DNA from: Sphagnum magellanicum
Lineage: Eukaryota; Streptophyta; Sphagnopsida; Sphagnales; Sphagnaceae
DNA length: 64,000 bases
Direction of reading: 5' to 3'
Assembly (NCBI GenBank): GCA_021904315.1
Contig: CM038926.1
Span: 126,501-190,500, forward strand
Position numbers and translations under genes: made by a program. Of the stretch, positions 11,912-23,660 are shown piece after piece. Each line of letters opens with the position of its first letter. Within the stretch, counting starts at the first letter, position 1. The notes under the pieces are model-generated. The model searched no databases. It had not been told where the DNA came from and saw nothing but the letters and a program-made list of their open reading frames with translations.

Positions 11912-12617
11912 GATACCCAAGGGTTGCAAACCCTTTTACATTATAAATTTTGAAATTTTGATATAGATTTTTTTTTTGCGGCCCAAAGTGACCCAAATAA
12001 ACCTTGCTTCCAAAATAAGAATACAGTGCCATGCTCTTGCGATACATAGTGCATCTCAAAAAAATTTGCGAGTCATAATTCTTCGCAATACTACAAAAGC
12101 CAAAAGACCAATAATACCATGTCACAGACATCACTACACTTTTGGGGGTAAAATCATTCCAAAATACGTTTGTGAAATCTATGATTTCGCAAACTTTTAG
12201 CGGCATTCTGAGAATCCCAAAAAGTTTGCGTGGTTCCCGATATAAGATCTAACGCAAACTTGTTGGGATTCTCAAAATGCCGCTAAGGGTTTGCGATGGA
12301 CCTTATTTCAGAAACCGATAGACTTTTGAATCGATTCGCCAAGTCGTTGTGGCGATGGGTTTGTTGCAAATAGTTTCCGATGTAATGTCAATCGCAAACT
12401 GTATATAGAAGTAGTTACAATCGTAAAATGTTTGCGACTGTATCAAGTTCGGGAGTTGTGAAGGACTTGCGATTGTACAGGTGCGAATGTTATAGTATCG
12501 CAAAGGCTTAACAGTTTGCGAGGAGTTATGGTTCGCAAATGCGGGTTTTCGGAAACTTTTTTCTTTGTTGTTTGCGATGATATGTGGATCGCAAAATAGC
12601 CCCCTATTGTTGTAGTG
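11912..12617. repeat. Right subterminal TTTGCGA-motif array and terminal inverted repeat of the CACTA
   Basis: This mirrors the left end: about 18 TTTGCGA/TCGCAAA-like motifs, ending in the reverse-complement terminal repeat at 12617. The array begins just after the right end of the nested pogo-type element. It includes a long hairpin at 12197-12286. Confidence 0.85.
12197..12286. repeat. Long hairpin in the CACTA right subterminal region
   Basis: Two arms of about 34 bp (12197-12230 and 12253-12286), starting TTAGCGGCATTCTGAGAATC and ending in its complement, are nearly perfect inverted repeats around a 22-bp loop. Each arm carries a TTTGCG motif. Confidence 0.85.
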
Positions 12618-12874
12618 AAACATGTATTTTTCCTAATTTAATAAGTTAGGTTTTAGTTCATGTTACAAGTTTTGTAGACTTAACTATAGCGATTGGCACA
12701 ATTCGTACCTTTTTTTTTTGTTATGATAGGTCTCCATTAAATGATCGATTTTACCATGATTAGTACAGGTTAATGCTAATTTAGTTGTAACAACATGTAC
12801 TATAGGTTTAACCATTGTATAAGCCTTTGGTGTGGTTAGTAAAGCATTGTATTTCAAACTAGTAGGTCTGCTTT

Positions 12875-13823
12875 TGACGCGCTCCCAAGCTCCTTGATAG
12901 ACTCAAATGTAAGTCTAAAGTGAAAACAGCGGAATAATAAAGAATTAGGGCACGCTCCCTAGCCCATAGCACTTCGGGGCTAGAGGGGTGTGTTGGAGCT
13001 CCAAGATGGGGACTAAGAAGATTGACAAGCAACTCAAATACTCACACAAACCTACACAAACCAAACAACAAGTTGGTTAGTGCATAGCTTGAGCACTTTT
13101 GGTGCATGGACGAGCCATGGGCAAACACGGACTCACAAGACTCACCACGGCCCAAACTTGGGGGAAGCCACCACCTTCCCCCTTATAGTATAATATGTGC
13201 CAAGCCACAAGGCCAACACCCAAATGGCATTTTGTCCCAGGACTCCCAAATGGGAATCCCGAAATTCTTAAAATTAGGACTTTTACAACTTTGGAGGTCC
13301 ATAAATTTGTGTGCAGACCTTCAATTGAGATGAGGTTTGAAGTAAAGTTGTAGTCCTTGTTGAGATCTTTTCAATGATATGTGACACGCCACCTGCACTT
13401 AAGGAAATCAGAGCAATTCCTGACTTTTAGTGGTCAGGAGTCAAATTGGCAATTTGACTCCTAGCCCTTCTTTTGGCCATAACTTATGTTTAAAGTATCC
13501 AAATTGGTGATGCAAACCCATTTTAGACATCTACATTCTAAGAGATTTCCAATAATATAATGAATTCTTCAATCCAATGAGTTTTGACCCCTACAATCGC
13601 CCTCTGAAAACTCGGGAGTCCATTGGGACTCCAACTCCCACTCCAACTCCCAAAGTGGGAGCTCATTTGGGAGTGTAGGGGTTCATTCCCTCACACTCTC
13701 TTGCACTCTCGGGAGCATGAAATGTGACTCCCGGGCTCACTCTTGGCCCGCACCTTCACAAGCCCTTATCTCGGTCACGAGCCTAAGGCTTAGGGTTGTG
13801 ATAGTTTCCCTCACATACTACAA
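12875..13823 (-). repeat. Solo LTR of family B (long class), inserted in family A gag-pol
   Basis: It starts TGACGCGCTCCCAAGC and ends GGGTTGTGATA, the reverse complement of the LTR class seen at 57437-58408. The family A sequence continues on both sides. A conserved box reading CCCCCTTATAGTATA, in reverse orientation, marks the LTR's TATA region. Target duplication is not clean (GCTTT versus GTTTC), so the insertion is older. Confidence 0.85.
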
Positions 13824-16292
13824 TAGCTTCCTTGTGTTCAATTAAAGTATCTCTCCTCATACCTATAGTTGCTAATTTTAAATAAGGTAATAAACTTGCC
13901 CTAAAAACAATGGTGAGAGAAACATTTGTTGCTCTAACATGTAAACAATTTACTAGTTTCAATAAGCATTCATAGTAAAGTTCAACACATTCAATAGCTT
14001 ATTGTTGTATATTTCATAATTACATATATCCTCATCATTTTTTACAATTCTAAATTGTTTACAAAATGTTTGCTCCAATTGTTCAAAAGTACAATTTGGA
14101 TAGTCTTGAACATAGTTTTCACCCCATTCAGAAATATTATCCTTTAAAATAAAACCAAACAAGTTGTTGATGTCAACTTCCACTATTTCACCATTAGCTT
14201 TAATGGCCTTCTTGAATATTCTAATATGAGCATCAAGATTAGTGTCTGTGACATAAGTTGGATATTGTAACTTCCTATAAGGTATCTTGGTTGCTGGTTT
14301 TGATACAAGTTGCACAACAAATGGTTGATACTATGGTGGTATAAACATGTGTGGGTCAGGTACTTGCCATCCATAAAGTCCAACAAGTGGATTAAAAGGT
14401 GGTCCTCCAAGCAAATCTCCTTCGTTGAACTTCCTCTAGGTGAATCTCCAAGTTGTCCTCCATTAAATGGTTAGTGAATAAAACCTCTATGTACATAAAT
14501 TGATAAACTAACAGTAACATGTACAATGGTTGGAACTAGTGTAGTAACAAGTTGTTGAGTAAGTTGTCAGTACCTACTAGTCATTGGTTGAACCACTATA
14601 GGAAATTGATTTCCAACAAAATATGGTGTATATGTTGATGGTACAAGTTGTTCAGGTACTGGGTACACATTCCCAAGTACATAACCTATATAATTCCTAA
14701 AGATCAAATAATCAAATCCTTTTATCCTAATTGGATATGTTGGATACAAACTGGGATCTAAAAACACAAAAGAGGGTGGGTGTAGTCATACTAACATGTA
14801 CCAAAAACAGTTATAACGACTACTTAATTTTTTGAATTTTGGATTGTAAAACTAATAATAATGATATTTAGAGTATTTTTTTATAAAATGTTATTGTAAA
14901 TACATTATGTACATGTCATAAAAATTTGGAACCAATTTAATGAATGAAAAATACATACAAGTACTTTTAACCTCTTGTAACCATTGTTTTAAAACTACAT
15001 AAAAGTAGTTTAAAACAATTTTGACAATAAAAGCACAATTTGAAAATATTTTTGAATGACATATTTTTGGATATTTTTTAATATACACCTTAACATAACA
15101 GTATTAAAAAAAAAAGATTTTTAATGTTTTTTTTTAAGACGTATTTAAAAAATTCCAAAAAGATTTTAAAAATAAAACAGTGGTTTAAGGGGGCACGTGC
15201 GGCTCCTAACAAAGTGGTTGGACCCGAGTATGACATTATACCACATTGGGTATGTTGAAGTAAGTAAAATATTGGTTTTACCTAGTACAATTAGTGTAAC
15301 AAATTGTGACCAAGTTGTCTAATAGTTAACAAGTACTATGACCTATATTAGGATTAGTGGCTTGAATTCCTAATATAAACACATTTGGTATTATTGTTGT
15401 AGTGGTTGGAAGAACAAGTTGATGAACATTCATCACCTCCTCTCGTAATAATTGTCTTAATCTATCGTCAACAAATGGGTAATAATTGATCAAGTGTCCC
15501 ACATGTTAACAATATGAACAATTTATAGTTCCAACACTTTGGTTTCCTCTTAAAACTGACCGTGATGTGGAACTTGTGATCTTTCACCTAGACCAAGTAC
15601 TAATCTAACAAGCCAAGCACCTTATGGATATGTGATTCCCTGTCAAACAACTATGGGTGTTACTCAAGGTTCAACAGGTTCCAAATGTGGTATAAAAATT
15701 AATTGATTAAACAGTCTTTGGTCAATGTGATGAAGTTGCTCCAACCTGTTGAATAGGTGAAGTTATTTCATCTCCAAATTAGTGGGTACCAAATTGATGT
15801 TGGTGTTTGGTGGGTGGTTTTGAAAACTAGCAAATGTTGCAATTGGTGTAAATGCACCAATTTTGTGTAAATTGTAACGTAAGGTTATTAATTACCATGA
15901 TTGTCATATGGAAACAACTTATCAAACGGCTAAATAAGTTCATGATTATCATCATGATAAACATTCACTACCCATAACTGGGTTATTGTTCGTGGTGTTT
16001 TCTAATTATATTCTAAAAATTCTAATAACTACTCTTGACATTTTCTGAAATCAATAAGTTCTAGGAAAGCCCTTGCATTATTTTTAATATAATGTTTTTT
16101 TAGAATGACCCTTCCAAGAAGTCGGGAGTTTATAGAAGAAAAAAAAATTAAATTGGGTGCATGTTTTACTTCAAAACCGTTACACTAACCTCACCTTATG
16201 CCCAATGTTTTCAAACTAAATCAAGAAGCAGAAATTTGAATCCTAAAATTACCAAAAAAAACAAGCAAACATGAAGCAAATCAGAATTTTAA
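13824..16292 (-). mobile_element. Gag region of the left family A fossil
   Basis: Part of the family A element. A capsid-like stretch with NAHIRIFKKAIKANGE and LFGFILKDNISEWGENYV lies at about 14300-13960 and has a close match in the plus-strand copy at 48780-49030. Pro/Gln/Thr-rich linker-like sequence extends to about 15850. The region is broken at many places. Confidence 0.8.
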
Positions 16293-17206
16293 TGACGAAC
16301 TCCCAAGCTCCTTGATAGACTCAAATGTGAGTCTAAGGTGAAAACAATGGAAGGATAAGGAATTAGGGCATGCTCCCTGGTTCGCAGCACTCTTGGGGTA
16401 TAGGGCATGTTGGACCTCCGGAATGAGGACTAGGAAGAGTGACAAGCAATTCAATTACTCACACGAACCTGCACAAACCAAACAACAAGTTGGTTAGTGC
16501 GTAGTTAGAGCACTTTTGGTGCACGAATGAGCCACGGGCAAACACGGACTTAAAGACTCACCACGGCCCAAACTTGAGGGAAGCCACTACCTTCCCCCTT
16601 ATAGTATTTTCTGTGCCTAGTCACAAGGCCAGCACTCAAATGTCATTTTGTCCCAGGACTCCCAAATTAGAGTCCCAAAATTCCCGAAATTGGGACTCCC
16701 GTGACTTTGAAGGCCCATAACTTTGTGTTCAGACCTCCGATTGAAATGAGGTCTAACAAAAAAATTTAGCCCTCGTTGATAGCTTTCCAACAATATGTCG
16801 CACACCACATGCACATAAGGAAATCATGGTCATTTCCAACTTTTAATGGTCGGGAATCAAATTGGCAATTTGATTCCTGACCGTTTTTTTGGCCATAAGT
16901 TATTTCTAAATGCCCAAATGAGTCATGCAAGCCCATTTTAGATATTTATGTTCCAAGAGCTTTCCAACAATATAATGAAATATTCAACTCAATGAATTTT
17001 GACCCTTGTAATTACCCTCTGAAAATTTGGGAATCCATCGAGACTCCAACTCCTAAAGTGGGAGCTCACTTCGGAGTGTGAGGGTTCATTCCCTCACACT
17101 TTCATACAGTCTCGAGAGCATGAAATATGACTCCTAGGCTTCGCTCTTGGCCCGCACCTTTGCCAACCCTTACCTTGGTCACAAACCCAAGGCTAAGGTT
17201 ATGACA
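16293..17206 (-). repeat. Solo LTR of family B (long class), inserted next to the family A LTR
   Basis: It begins TGACGAACTCCCAAGCTCC and ends GGTTATGACA. Comparison with 46930-47040 shows the family A sequence continuing across it. The flanks TTTAA and CTCAA could be a decayed 5-bp target duplication. Confidence 0.85.
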
Positions 17207-17885
17207 CTCAAGCATGATGGCTTTTCAAACCTAATGTACTAAAACTACTAAATCAAACTAAAGATTGTGAACAAAGTCTTTTATTCCCATGAAGGTTATT
17301 CAACTTCTAAATTCTTCAACAACAAGTTCCTTTTATAACAACATGTACATACAAAAAATAACATTAATTACAAATCCTAAATTCACATGTAAACAAATTA
17401 TTAGAAGCTTGAAGAAAATTGGTTGAAGAAAATAATTCATGTTCCATAAATGAAATAATGAAACACAAAATCAAAAATGAAATCAAAAGTCTTTAAAACA
17501 AGTCTATCCTCCTAGTCTTTTACTAGCTATTTCAAAATACAAGTCATAACTGACCATTATAAACAGTCATTAGTTAGTATCTAAACTAACAGTCCCAAAT
17601 TTCAAAAAATTACACCCTATTTAGCTACTTGTTCAACTACCTATTCTGCCAAGTACATGTTCAGCAAACTACCTATTACCTAACTTCTCAACCTGTCTTC
17701 TTAACCCAATATAATATTACTTATTAGGTTTAATAACCGGTTGGGTCAATACTACAAGTTAGGTTAATTAACAGGTTTAGTAATTGGTTGGGTCAATACT
17801 ATAAGTTAGGTTAAATTTTCAACCTATTAAGTCACTTGTTACTAAATATGGGTAATAGTAAGCAAAGAGCTTCAAAGGCCAAGGG
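17207..17885 (-). repeat. LTR of family A (5' LTR of the left fossil)
   Basis: This stretch matches, in reverse complement, 46290-46990 upstream of the second family A copy, for example around the shared TTTAGTAACAAGT and GGTTTGAAAA stretches. It lies at the 5' side of the gag remnant in both copies, as an LTR should. It contains an internal tandem duplication of roughly 50 bp (about 17715-17820, unit containing TTGGGTCAATACTA). The exact outer ends were not fixed because the terminal TG/CA are not clear. Confidence 0.65.
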
Positions 17886-18599
17886 ATGATGAAGATGGTG
17901 TAACTTAATGACATAACAAATGTGCATTTTTTTAAGCATAGGAAATACCAATTTATGTCCAAATATTACCTTGAAATCTGTTTGTGCAAAAACAGATGCT
18001 AGGTCTCATGCTTTGGGTTATATTATGGTCTGGATAGGTTGGGAGTATGTTTATTTGAATTTTTATTTCAAAAGTTATCGCCAGATAGCTTGATTAGTGA
18101 GGGTCTACTAAGTTAAACCCTAAACCCTGAACCTTAATCAAAGTTTGGGTGCAACCTTATGTGACCCAAGGAAATAGTTAGAAGCATGGGCATAATGACT
18201 TTTGGGTGTCTTGATAGTTCAAAGAAAAAACTATACTGTTTTCTTCTGAATTCTTGCAAAATTTCGAGAGTTAGGCTTGTTATTGAAGCTTTGAATGTGG
18301 TTATGAGTGTGGATTTTTAGGCAAAGTTGTAGCTCTCCTTGACACCTTTCCAATGATAGGTCGCAAGCATATATAAACACAAAAATGAAACGACTGTGAT
18401 TACTAAAAGATTCAGAAAATATGGCCCAAGTTCCCCAAGGAAACATATGTTCCAAATATTTTTGCAATCATAATCATCTCATAGTAGTTTTTATATAATA
18501 TTGTGACCTATCATTAGAAAGGTCTCAAGGAGAATTACAATTGTTTAGTTGGAAACACTTCAATTAGAATTCATATGCAAAAGTTATGATCAACAAAAA
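17886..18599. other. AT-rich intergenic DNA, no feature seen
   Basis: No frame, inverted repeat or family match could be recognised here. A short ORF on the minus strand (18467-18231) has no recognisable domain. Confidence 0.5.
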
Positions 18600-18880
18600 T
18601 TTCAAACACATTTGTTCCCCAGAGAACATGGTTGCTCCCTCTGGCAACTTAAACTCTTTCCCCCCATGCACATGCTTGTTCCCCGAGGCAACATAAGCTC
18701 TTTCTTTCCCGGGGGAATTATTGTTTCTTGGGGGAAAAAAAAGTTGAAATTGCTCCCTAAGGCAACTTAAGCTCCTTCTTCCTTAAGGGCATGATTGTCC
18801 CCCAAGGGAAAAAGGTTGAAGTTGCTCCCCAAGGCAACATAAGCTCCTTCTTCCCCAAGGGCATGATCATTCAAATGTTC
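18600..18880 (+). repeat. Imperfect minisatellite, unit about 60-80 bp
   Basis: Four degenerate units share TTGCTCCCCAAGGCAACATA and AGCTCCTTCTTCCCCAAGGG. The last two are the most alike. Confidence 0.75.
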
Positions 18881-18889
18881 TTGTTTTGA

Positions 18890-19195
18890 GAATTCCTATC
18901 TTGTAGCTTATTGCTTTGAAGGTATTGGTTTTCTTTTTGTTGGGGTGGAGAAGTGTAAGTGACTATGTCCACATGTGTTGCAAGTTTCTCAAGCTTGGTG
19001 CTTTCAAGCTTCTAGCTTTCTTATTGTTTTCATTTTGAGGTGTAAGTTTTTGTTTCCACAATCTTGTAGCTTAATCAAGCTTGTTGATTTTAATCTTCTA
19101 CTTTTCTTGTTGTTAGGGCTTTGAAGTAAGTGTTTCTATTTCCACAACCTAGCTTGCAACTTGTTGCTTTCAAACATCTAGTTTTCATGTTCTGA
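18890..19195 (+). repeat. Three imperfect tandem units of about 95 bp
   Basis: Each unit carries variants of TTTCCACAATCTTGTAGCTT, a CTTGTTG(C/A)TTT block and a CTTCTA(G/C)CTTTTC block. Units are strongly diverged. Confidence 0.55.
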
Positions 19196-19494
19196 TTAGG
19201 TTCTTGATTGAGTCCCTTATAGCATGACACCCCTACAAGTACCGATAGGGTTCATGTATAAGGTCTTTATTTCTACTGGGGTGGTTTTTGTTAGGGTACC
19301 TTCTATTGTGAATGATTTTGGGTCAACCCAAGTTACTGTTTTATTGTTTATAGTGCAACTTGTTACATTACAATCCATGGTGATGGTGAATCTAATGTTC
19401 TCAACGCAGCAAAAGTTGCACATGATTAATGTGAATAATGTGCTGCAACTATTTTATTGAGTTCGTTCACCATTGGAGCCATTACTTTATGCTA

Positions 19495-20850
19495 ACCTAG
19501 CAACTAAGGAAAAGAGGAAGAAATTGATAAAAGAATGGGAAATGGGAGTTGCTTTGAATTTTTTCAAATAATTGGGCAGCAAAGCTTCCATGGGCGAAAG
19601 CTGTTGTTAATTCTAATGGGAATGTCCACATGGTAAATGTTGGTTGTGTTCATAAATGGAAGGGAAAAACAAGCTTTTGGTTCGAAAATCGACAACTTCC
19701 AAAACCATATTAGGAGTCGCAAAAGCAAAAAAAAACCTTAATTATGTTGTGGGGTAGTACTATATTGCTACAAAATGTTAACATGCAAAAGCGTTGGAAT
19801 TAATGACAATGTTGGATAGGAAATTACAGAAGCAATGCATCACATTGTGCTCACTACAACTAAAAAAACTATTTTTGCAGCAAGGTTACTTGTTATGAGT
19901 TGTGATGAAATGACAACGGTGGACAATCAATCCTGGGTTAGCATTCAGGCTTACCTTGCCCATGTTGGAAGTAGTCCACGAGCTCATCAAATTTGATCAG
20001 AATCGTGATACTTTTGTTTTTAACTTTGTGGGAGCTATGAAATCTGTTGTGTAGATCTCTAATCATCATATTATGATTCAAAGAAAATGTACATTAATTT
20101 GAAGTTCAAGTTTATCATAGACTTTGTGGTCTAGATGAATGATGGGCTATTAACAGCTTGGTGGACTAATGTGACCACTCTTATTTAAGATGTCATTTTT
20201 TATTTCCAAGGCCATAAGTACTAGATCCATTGCAAGTCCCATTATACAAGGTTGCATGCCATGTGTAGCTACTAACTTCAATTCTAAATTTGGGAGGTTC
20301 CTTAACCAACAGTTGATGAATGCTACTAAAATTATTTATCACCAGTACTAGCTAAATTTTGATGCAGACTCCACATTCCCTACCCATTTAGCCATACTAA
20401 AAGCCCAGTACTGAATTGAAAAGCAGTTTGGTGATGAGGGCTTAATGGCACTTGCCTTATTGAATGAATAAAAGTTTGGTATGGGAGCATCCCTTTTCAA
20501 GTTGACTATGATGCAAATAGTAAGTACGCTTTGGAACCTCCTTTGACGTGCAATCTTGTGATTACATTGTGGTCCAATGTGGGCTTTGTGCTTTCCTAAA
20601 GCAATGACTGTTGGAGTATATCAAGTTGGTGAAAATCTTGATTGTCATGGTTTTGGGTAGTGTGGAAGACAAGCGTAGTTTTTCAAATGTTTCTTTGATG
20701 AAATCCAAGTTCATGGACAAATTGACAAAACCATTTTGATTTGGTTGTCAAGATGTTTGCTCAAAATCACAACTCCATGGATACTTTTCCATTTGGAGAT
20801 GCAATCAAAGATTGGCAAAATAGGCCATGGAGGTATGTAGAAGATGCTTA
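19495..20850 (+). pseudogene. hAT-superfamily transposase relic (ZNF862-like type)
   Basis: Short frames in order recall a hAT-type transposase of the class annotated in plants as zinc-finger-862-like. First comes NNWAAKLPWAKAVVNSNGNV (a BED-like entry), then ARLLVMSCDEMTTVDNQSWV near 19880, then SPIIQGCMPCVATNFNSKFG near 20240 and HLAILKAQYCIEKQFGDEGL near 20390. The C-terminal block VEDKRSFSN...FMDKL is followed by a frame reading VVKMFAQNHNSMDTFPFGDA and IKDWQN near 20670-20820, as in the hAT dimerisation region. Every few dozen codons are broken by stops or frame slips, so it has long been dead. I could not fix terminal repeats or an 8-bp target duplication. Confidence 0.7.
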
Positions 20851-21626
20851 GATTGTTTTGAGCATTTAGTGTAGCATACTAGATGCCTCTAGTGTGTTAC
20901 GTTGGCAAATGCACCTTGTTTGGTTGTAGAATGTTTTGAAATCAAGTTGTAGATTTTATGCAGGCAGGTAGGTAAGCAATCATGTCAAGCTTTTTTGTTG
21001 CAGTTGCAACTTATATGAAAGCTACATTTTTTTCCAGCTCCTTCCTATGTATTGGTGTGTTATGGAGTCTACATTCTTCATTTTTGCAAGTTATTTGGAA
21101 GTTTTGTAAATTTCTATCTTTCTATAAGTGATGCAATTTATATCAATCTTTAAGTTCTTATTTTTTTATCTTTGGATTTCTATCTTTGAACTAATGTGTT
21201 GGTGTGCATGTAAGGTTTTAACATGTGTTGTATGTGTAGATCTGACTTGGGTTGCATCAAGCAAAACCCTGCAAGATTGGGGCTCAATCCCTCCCCAAGT
21301 CTTAGAGTTCTATTGCATCTATCCTAAATTTTAACCTCCTAGTTCTTCTTGTTGCCAAAACTATACACAAAACTTTATATATTTGCTAATACACCTCCAT
21401 GGATGCGGAAATCATCGTCAACATTTTTTCAATTGAAACAATCATGTAACTAGTTTATCTTATTTGGCAAAGAAAATTATCACAACAACTTCATACCATG
21501 TTTTCTTCTTTGGATGCTAGAATTGTTGCTACAAATTATGCAAATTGTCAATTGATCTTGGGGAAAAAAACAGTCTATTTACTAAAATTGCCACATATGG
21601 CCAAAATGTATAGCCAACTACTCAAC
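20851..21626. other. AT-rich DNA between the hAT relic and the next repeat
   Basis: I see nothing that can be called. A 68-codon ORF at 21128-21334 has no recognisable domain. Confidence 0.5.
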
Positions 21627-21880
21627 CTTGGGCAAATGGCAAAAATACGCTGCATATTAATGAGATATAAATATGAGGTGTATCATGATTTTGATACAAC
21701 CACTCTACATAATGGCACATATTTATACTATAGTTTATACCATAAAATATACCTTGGGCAAATGAAAAAAATATGTTGCATCATAATGTGATATAAATAT
21801 GAGGTGTATCACAGGTTTGATACAACCATCCTACACAACAACACAATTTTATATATAATAATTTATACCATAATATATAT
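21627..21880 (+). repeat. Tandem duplication with 126-bp period
   Basis: Units start at 21627 and 21753, each with CTTGGGCAAATG. They share the stretch GATATAAATATGAGGTGTAT and later a block for GATACAACCA. Divergence is about one base in eight by eye. Confidence 0.85.
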
Positions 21881-22064
21881 ATGTACATTGGATTATAGGT
21901 GTACAAAATGTATAAGCATAGGGTTGTGACTCCTAATTCACTAGTACAAATCTTGTCATTTGCAACCAATCACAATGCAAATGTGTGCAACTAGGTGTTG
22001 TTTGCAACTACACTAATTGTGTGTGCAACTACAAAATTGATACAATATAATTTTGGGCCATACG

Positions 22065-22884
22065 TGACACGCTCCCAAGTCACGGGGTGAAACCCACTTG
22101 AGGGTTTCACAAAGTCAAGTTGCGGAAAGTTGAACTTGGTAGCACGCTCCCGGCTTCCAACTCTAGAAAGGGGTAGAGGGTCGAGTTGGGAGCCCTGGGA
22201 TTAAACTAGGAAGAGGGACTAACTTAGCTCATGTGAATCTGCATCCAAAAACCACCCGAATCGGGTTAGTTTAGCATTCGGGACCCCCTTTGGTGTTGGG
22301 ACTTGCCACGGGCATTTGGACACACAAGACTCACCACGGCCCGGACTCGTGGGAAGCCACCACCTTCCCCCATATAGTATTCTCTGCGGCTGGTCGCGGA
22401 GGCTACATCCGAATGGCACAAATTCCCGGGACTCCCGAAATGGAGTCCCGAAATTGTCCCGGCGAGACTCCCGGAACTTTGAACCGCCATAACTCCCGAC
22501 TGCAGAGTTGGATCGTGACAAGGTCTAAACCAAAGTTGTAGCCCTCGTCGAGATCTTTCCAACGCCATGTCGCACGCTCAAATCGGACGTCGAGAAGAGG
22601 TCGATTCCCGACTTTTAGTGGTCGGGAATCAAATTGTCAGTTTGACTCCCGGCCCTTCTTTTGCCCATAACTTGGGCTGCAGATGTCCGAATTGCCAATG
22701 CGAGGGCATTTTCGATATTTACGTTTCAAGACCTTTTCAATGACATCAAGAACACCTCAATGCGAGGTGTTTTGGGCTTTGCTGTCGAGCTCTGAACATT
22801 CGGGAGTCCCGGAAGACTCCCAACCTCCAACTTTTTCAAGTGTTGGGCTTCACCCCCACACTTGGCCAAAGTGGGGTTGCGACA
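22065..22884 (-). repeat. Solo LTR of family B (short class) with target duplication ATACG
   Basis: TGACACGCTCCCAAGT...GGGGTTGCGACA, 820 bp, is flanked by ATACG at 22060-22064 and 22885-22889. The exact duplication and intact TG...CA show a clean solo LTR, the product of an insertion followed by LTR-LTR recombination. Confidence 0.95.
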
Positions 22885-23039
22885 ATACGGTTATGTGTGC
22901 AACTAACATGCAACTAATAGTGTACAAAATGAATACGTGTCATAAAAATCATGACCTAAGCTAATACATACCTACATTAATATACTAAATATATCTACTT
23001 AGGCTATGTATAGTAGTTTATAACTTTAGTACTAAGGTT

Positions 23040-23660
23040 AAACTCATATTACCTAATGTTACCCCAAGGCAAAACATTAACTAAACCTAGACTAAACTCA
23101 CATTAATCAAGGTTAAACTAATTATGAGGCTAAACAAACCATGGCAAAATTAATTATGAGGCTAAACAAACCATGGCAAAATTAATTATGAGGCTAAACT
23201 AACCATGGCAACACTAACTATGAAGTTAAATTAACTTTGGCTAAACTAACCATGGCTAAACTAATTATGAGGTTAAACCATGGCAAAACTAATTATGAAG
23301 CTAAACTAACTTTGGCTAAACTAACTATGAGGTTAAATTAAGTTTGGCTAAACTAACCATGGCTAAACTGACTTTGGCTAAACTAATTATGGCAAACATA
23401 ACTATGAGGCTAAATTAACTTTGGTTAAATTAACCATAACAAAATTAAATATGAAGCTAAATTGAATTTGGCTAAACTAACCATATTGGATAAACTAAAT
23501 TTGGTTAAACTAATGTTGGTTAAAATAACTTTGGCTAAATTAACTATGGTTAAACTAAATTAACTAGGGAGCTAAATTTAACTAATAATGGTTAAATTAA
23601 CATGATTAGATTAAACATGGCTAAATTAATCAATAAATTTAAACTTGTAGTTTATTTAAC
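23040..23660 (+). repeat. Degenerate minisatellite, GCTAAACTAACTATGG type
   Basis: The stretch is built of variants of GGCTAAACTAACCATGG and AATTATGAGGCTAAAC in units of about 16-33 bp, nearly exact copies at 23130-23210 and more diverged later. It lies inside the second CACTA. Confidence 0.85.

Larger units (their letters stand above)
4711..12617. mobile_element. CACTA (En/Spm) DNA transposon, 7.9 kb, with cargo
   Basis: The left end reads CACTACTACATATTGTGCC and the right end, in reverse complement, CACTACAACAATAGGGGGC; both inverted repeats continue into a TTTTGCGA block. The element is flanked by the 3-bp target duplication AAA (4708-4710 and 12618-12620), the size usual for CACTA elements. 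The related family A copy near 51.16-51.20 kb gives the unoccupied site (AAATACATG followed by TTGTTATCC). Both termini are packed with TTTGCGA/TCGCAAA motifs, as expected of subterminal transposase-binding repeats. Inside, on the minus strand, lie TNP2 remains and a SET-domain gene; on the plus strand, a TnpA-like second gene. A pogo-type transposon is nested at 9433-11909. Because the TNP2 catalytic core is missing, the element cannot be autonomous. Confidence 0.92.
1..17885 (-). mobile_element. Family A Ty3/gypsy LTR retrotransposon fossil, interrupted by nested elements; runs off the left edge
   Basis: Fragments of one minus-strand element are scattered over this span. From its 5' side (high coordinates) they are an LTR (about 17207-17885), gag (13824-16290), a zinc-knuckle region (12640-12870), a protease region (about 3700-4060), reverse transcriptase (about 1470-3010), RNase H (about 1080-1400) and the start of integrase (below about 300). 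The order PR-RT-RH-INT is that of Ty3/gypsy. RT is recognised by the block beginning MPFGVKNEP and by LDDFTIFGD; integrase by a WGLDF-like stretch. The better kept copy at 46.3-52.3 kb aligns by eye across the gaps and shows that the CACTA at 4711-12617 and two B LTRs are insertions. The element is heavily broken (dozens of breaks) and is the oldest layer here. Confidence 0.85.

Noticed and set aside
22219-22568. 100-codon frames inside a solo B LTR, repeated in other copies
   Set aside because: They lie in LTR sequence over the TATA region on both strands; the recurrence reflects LTR conservation, not a gene.
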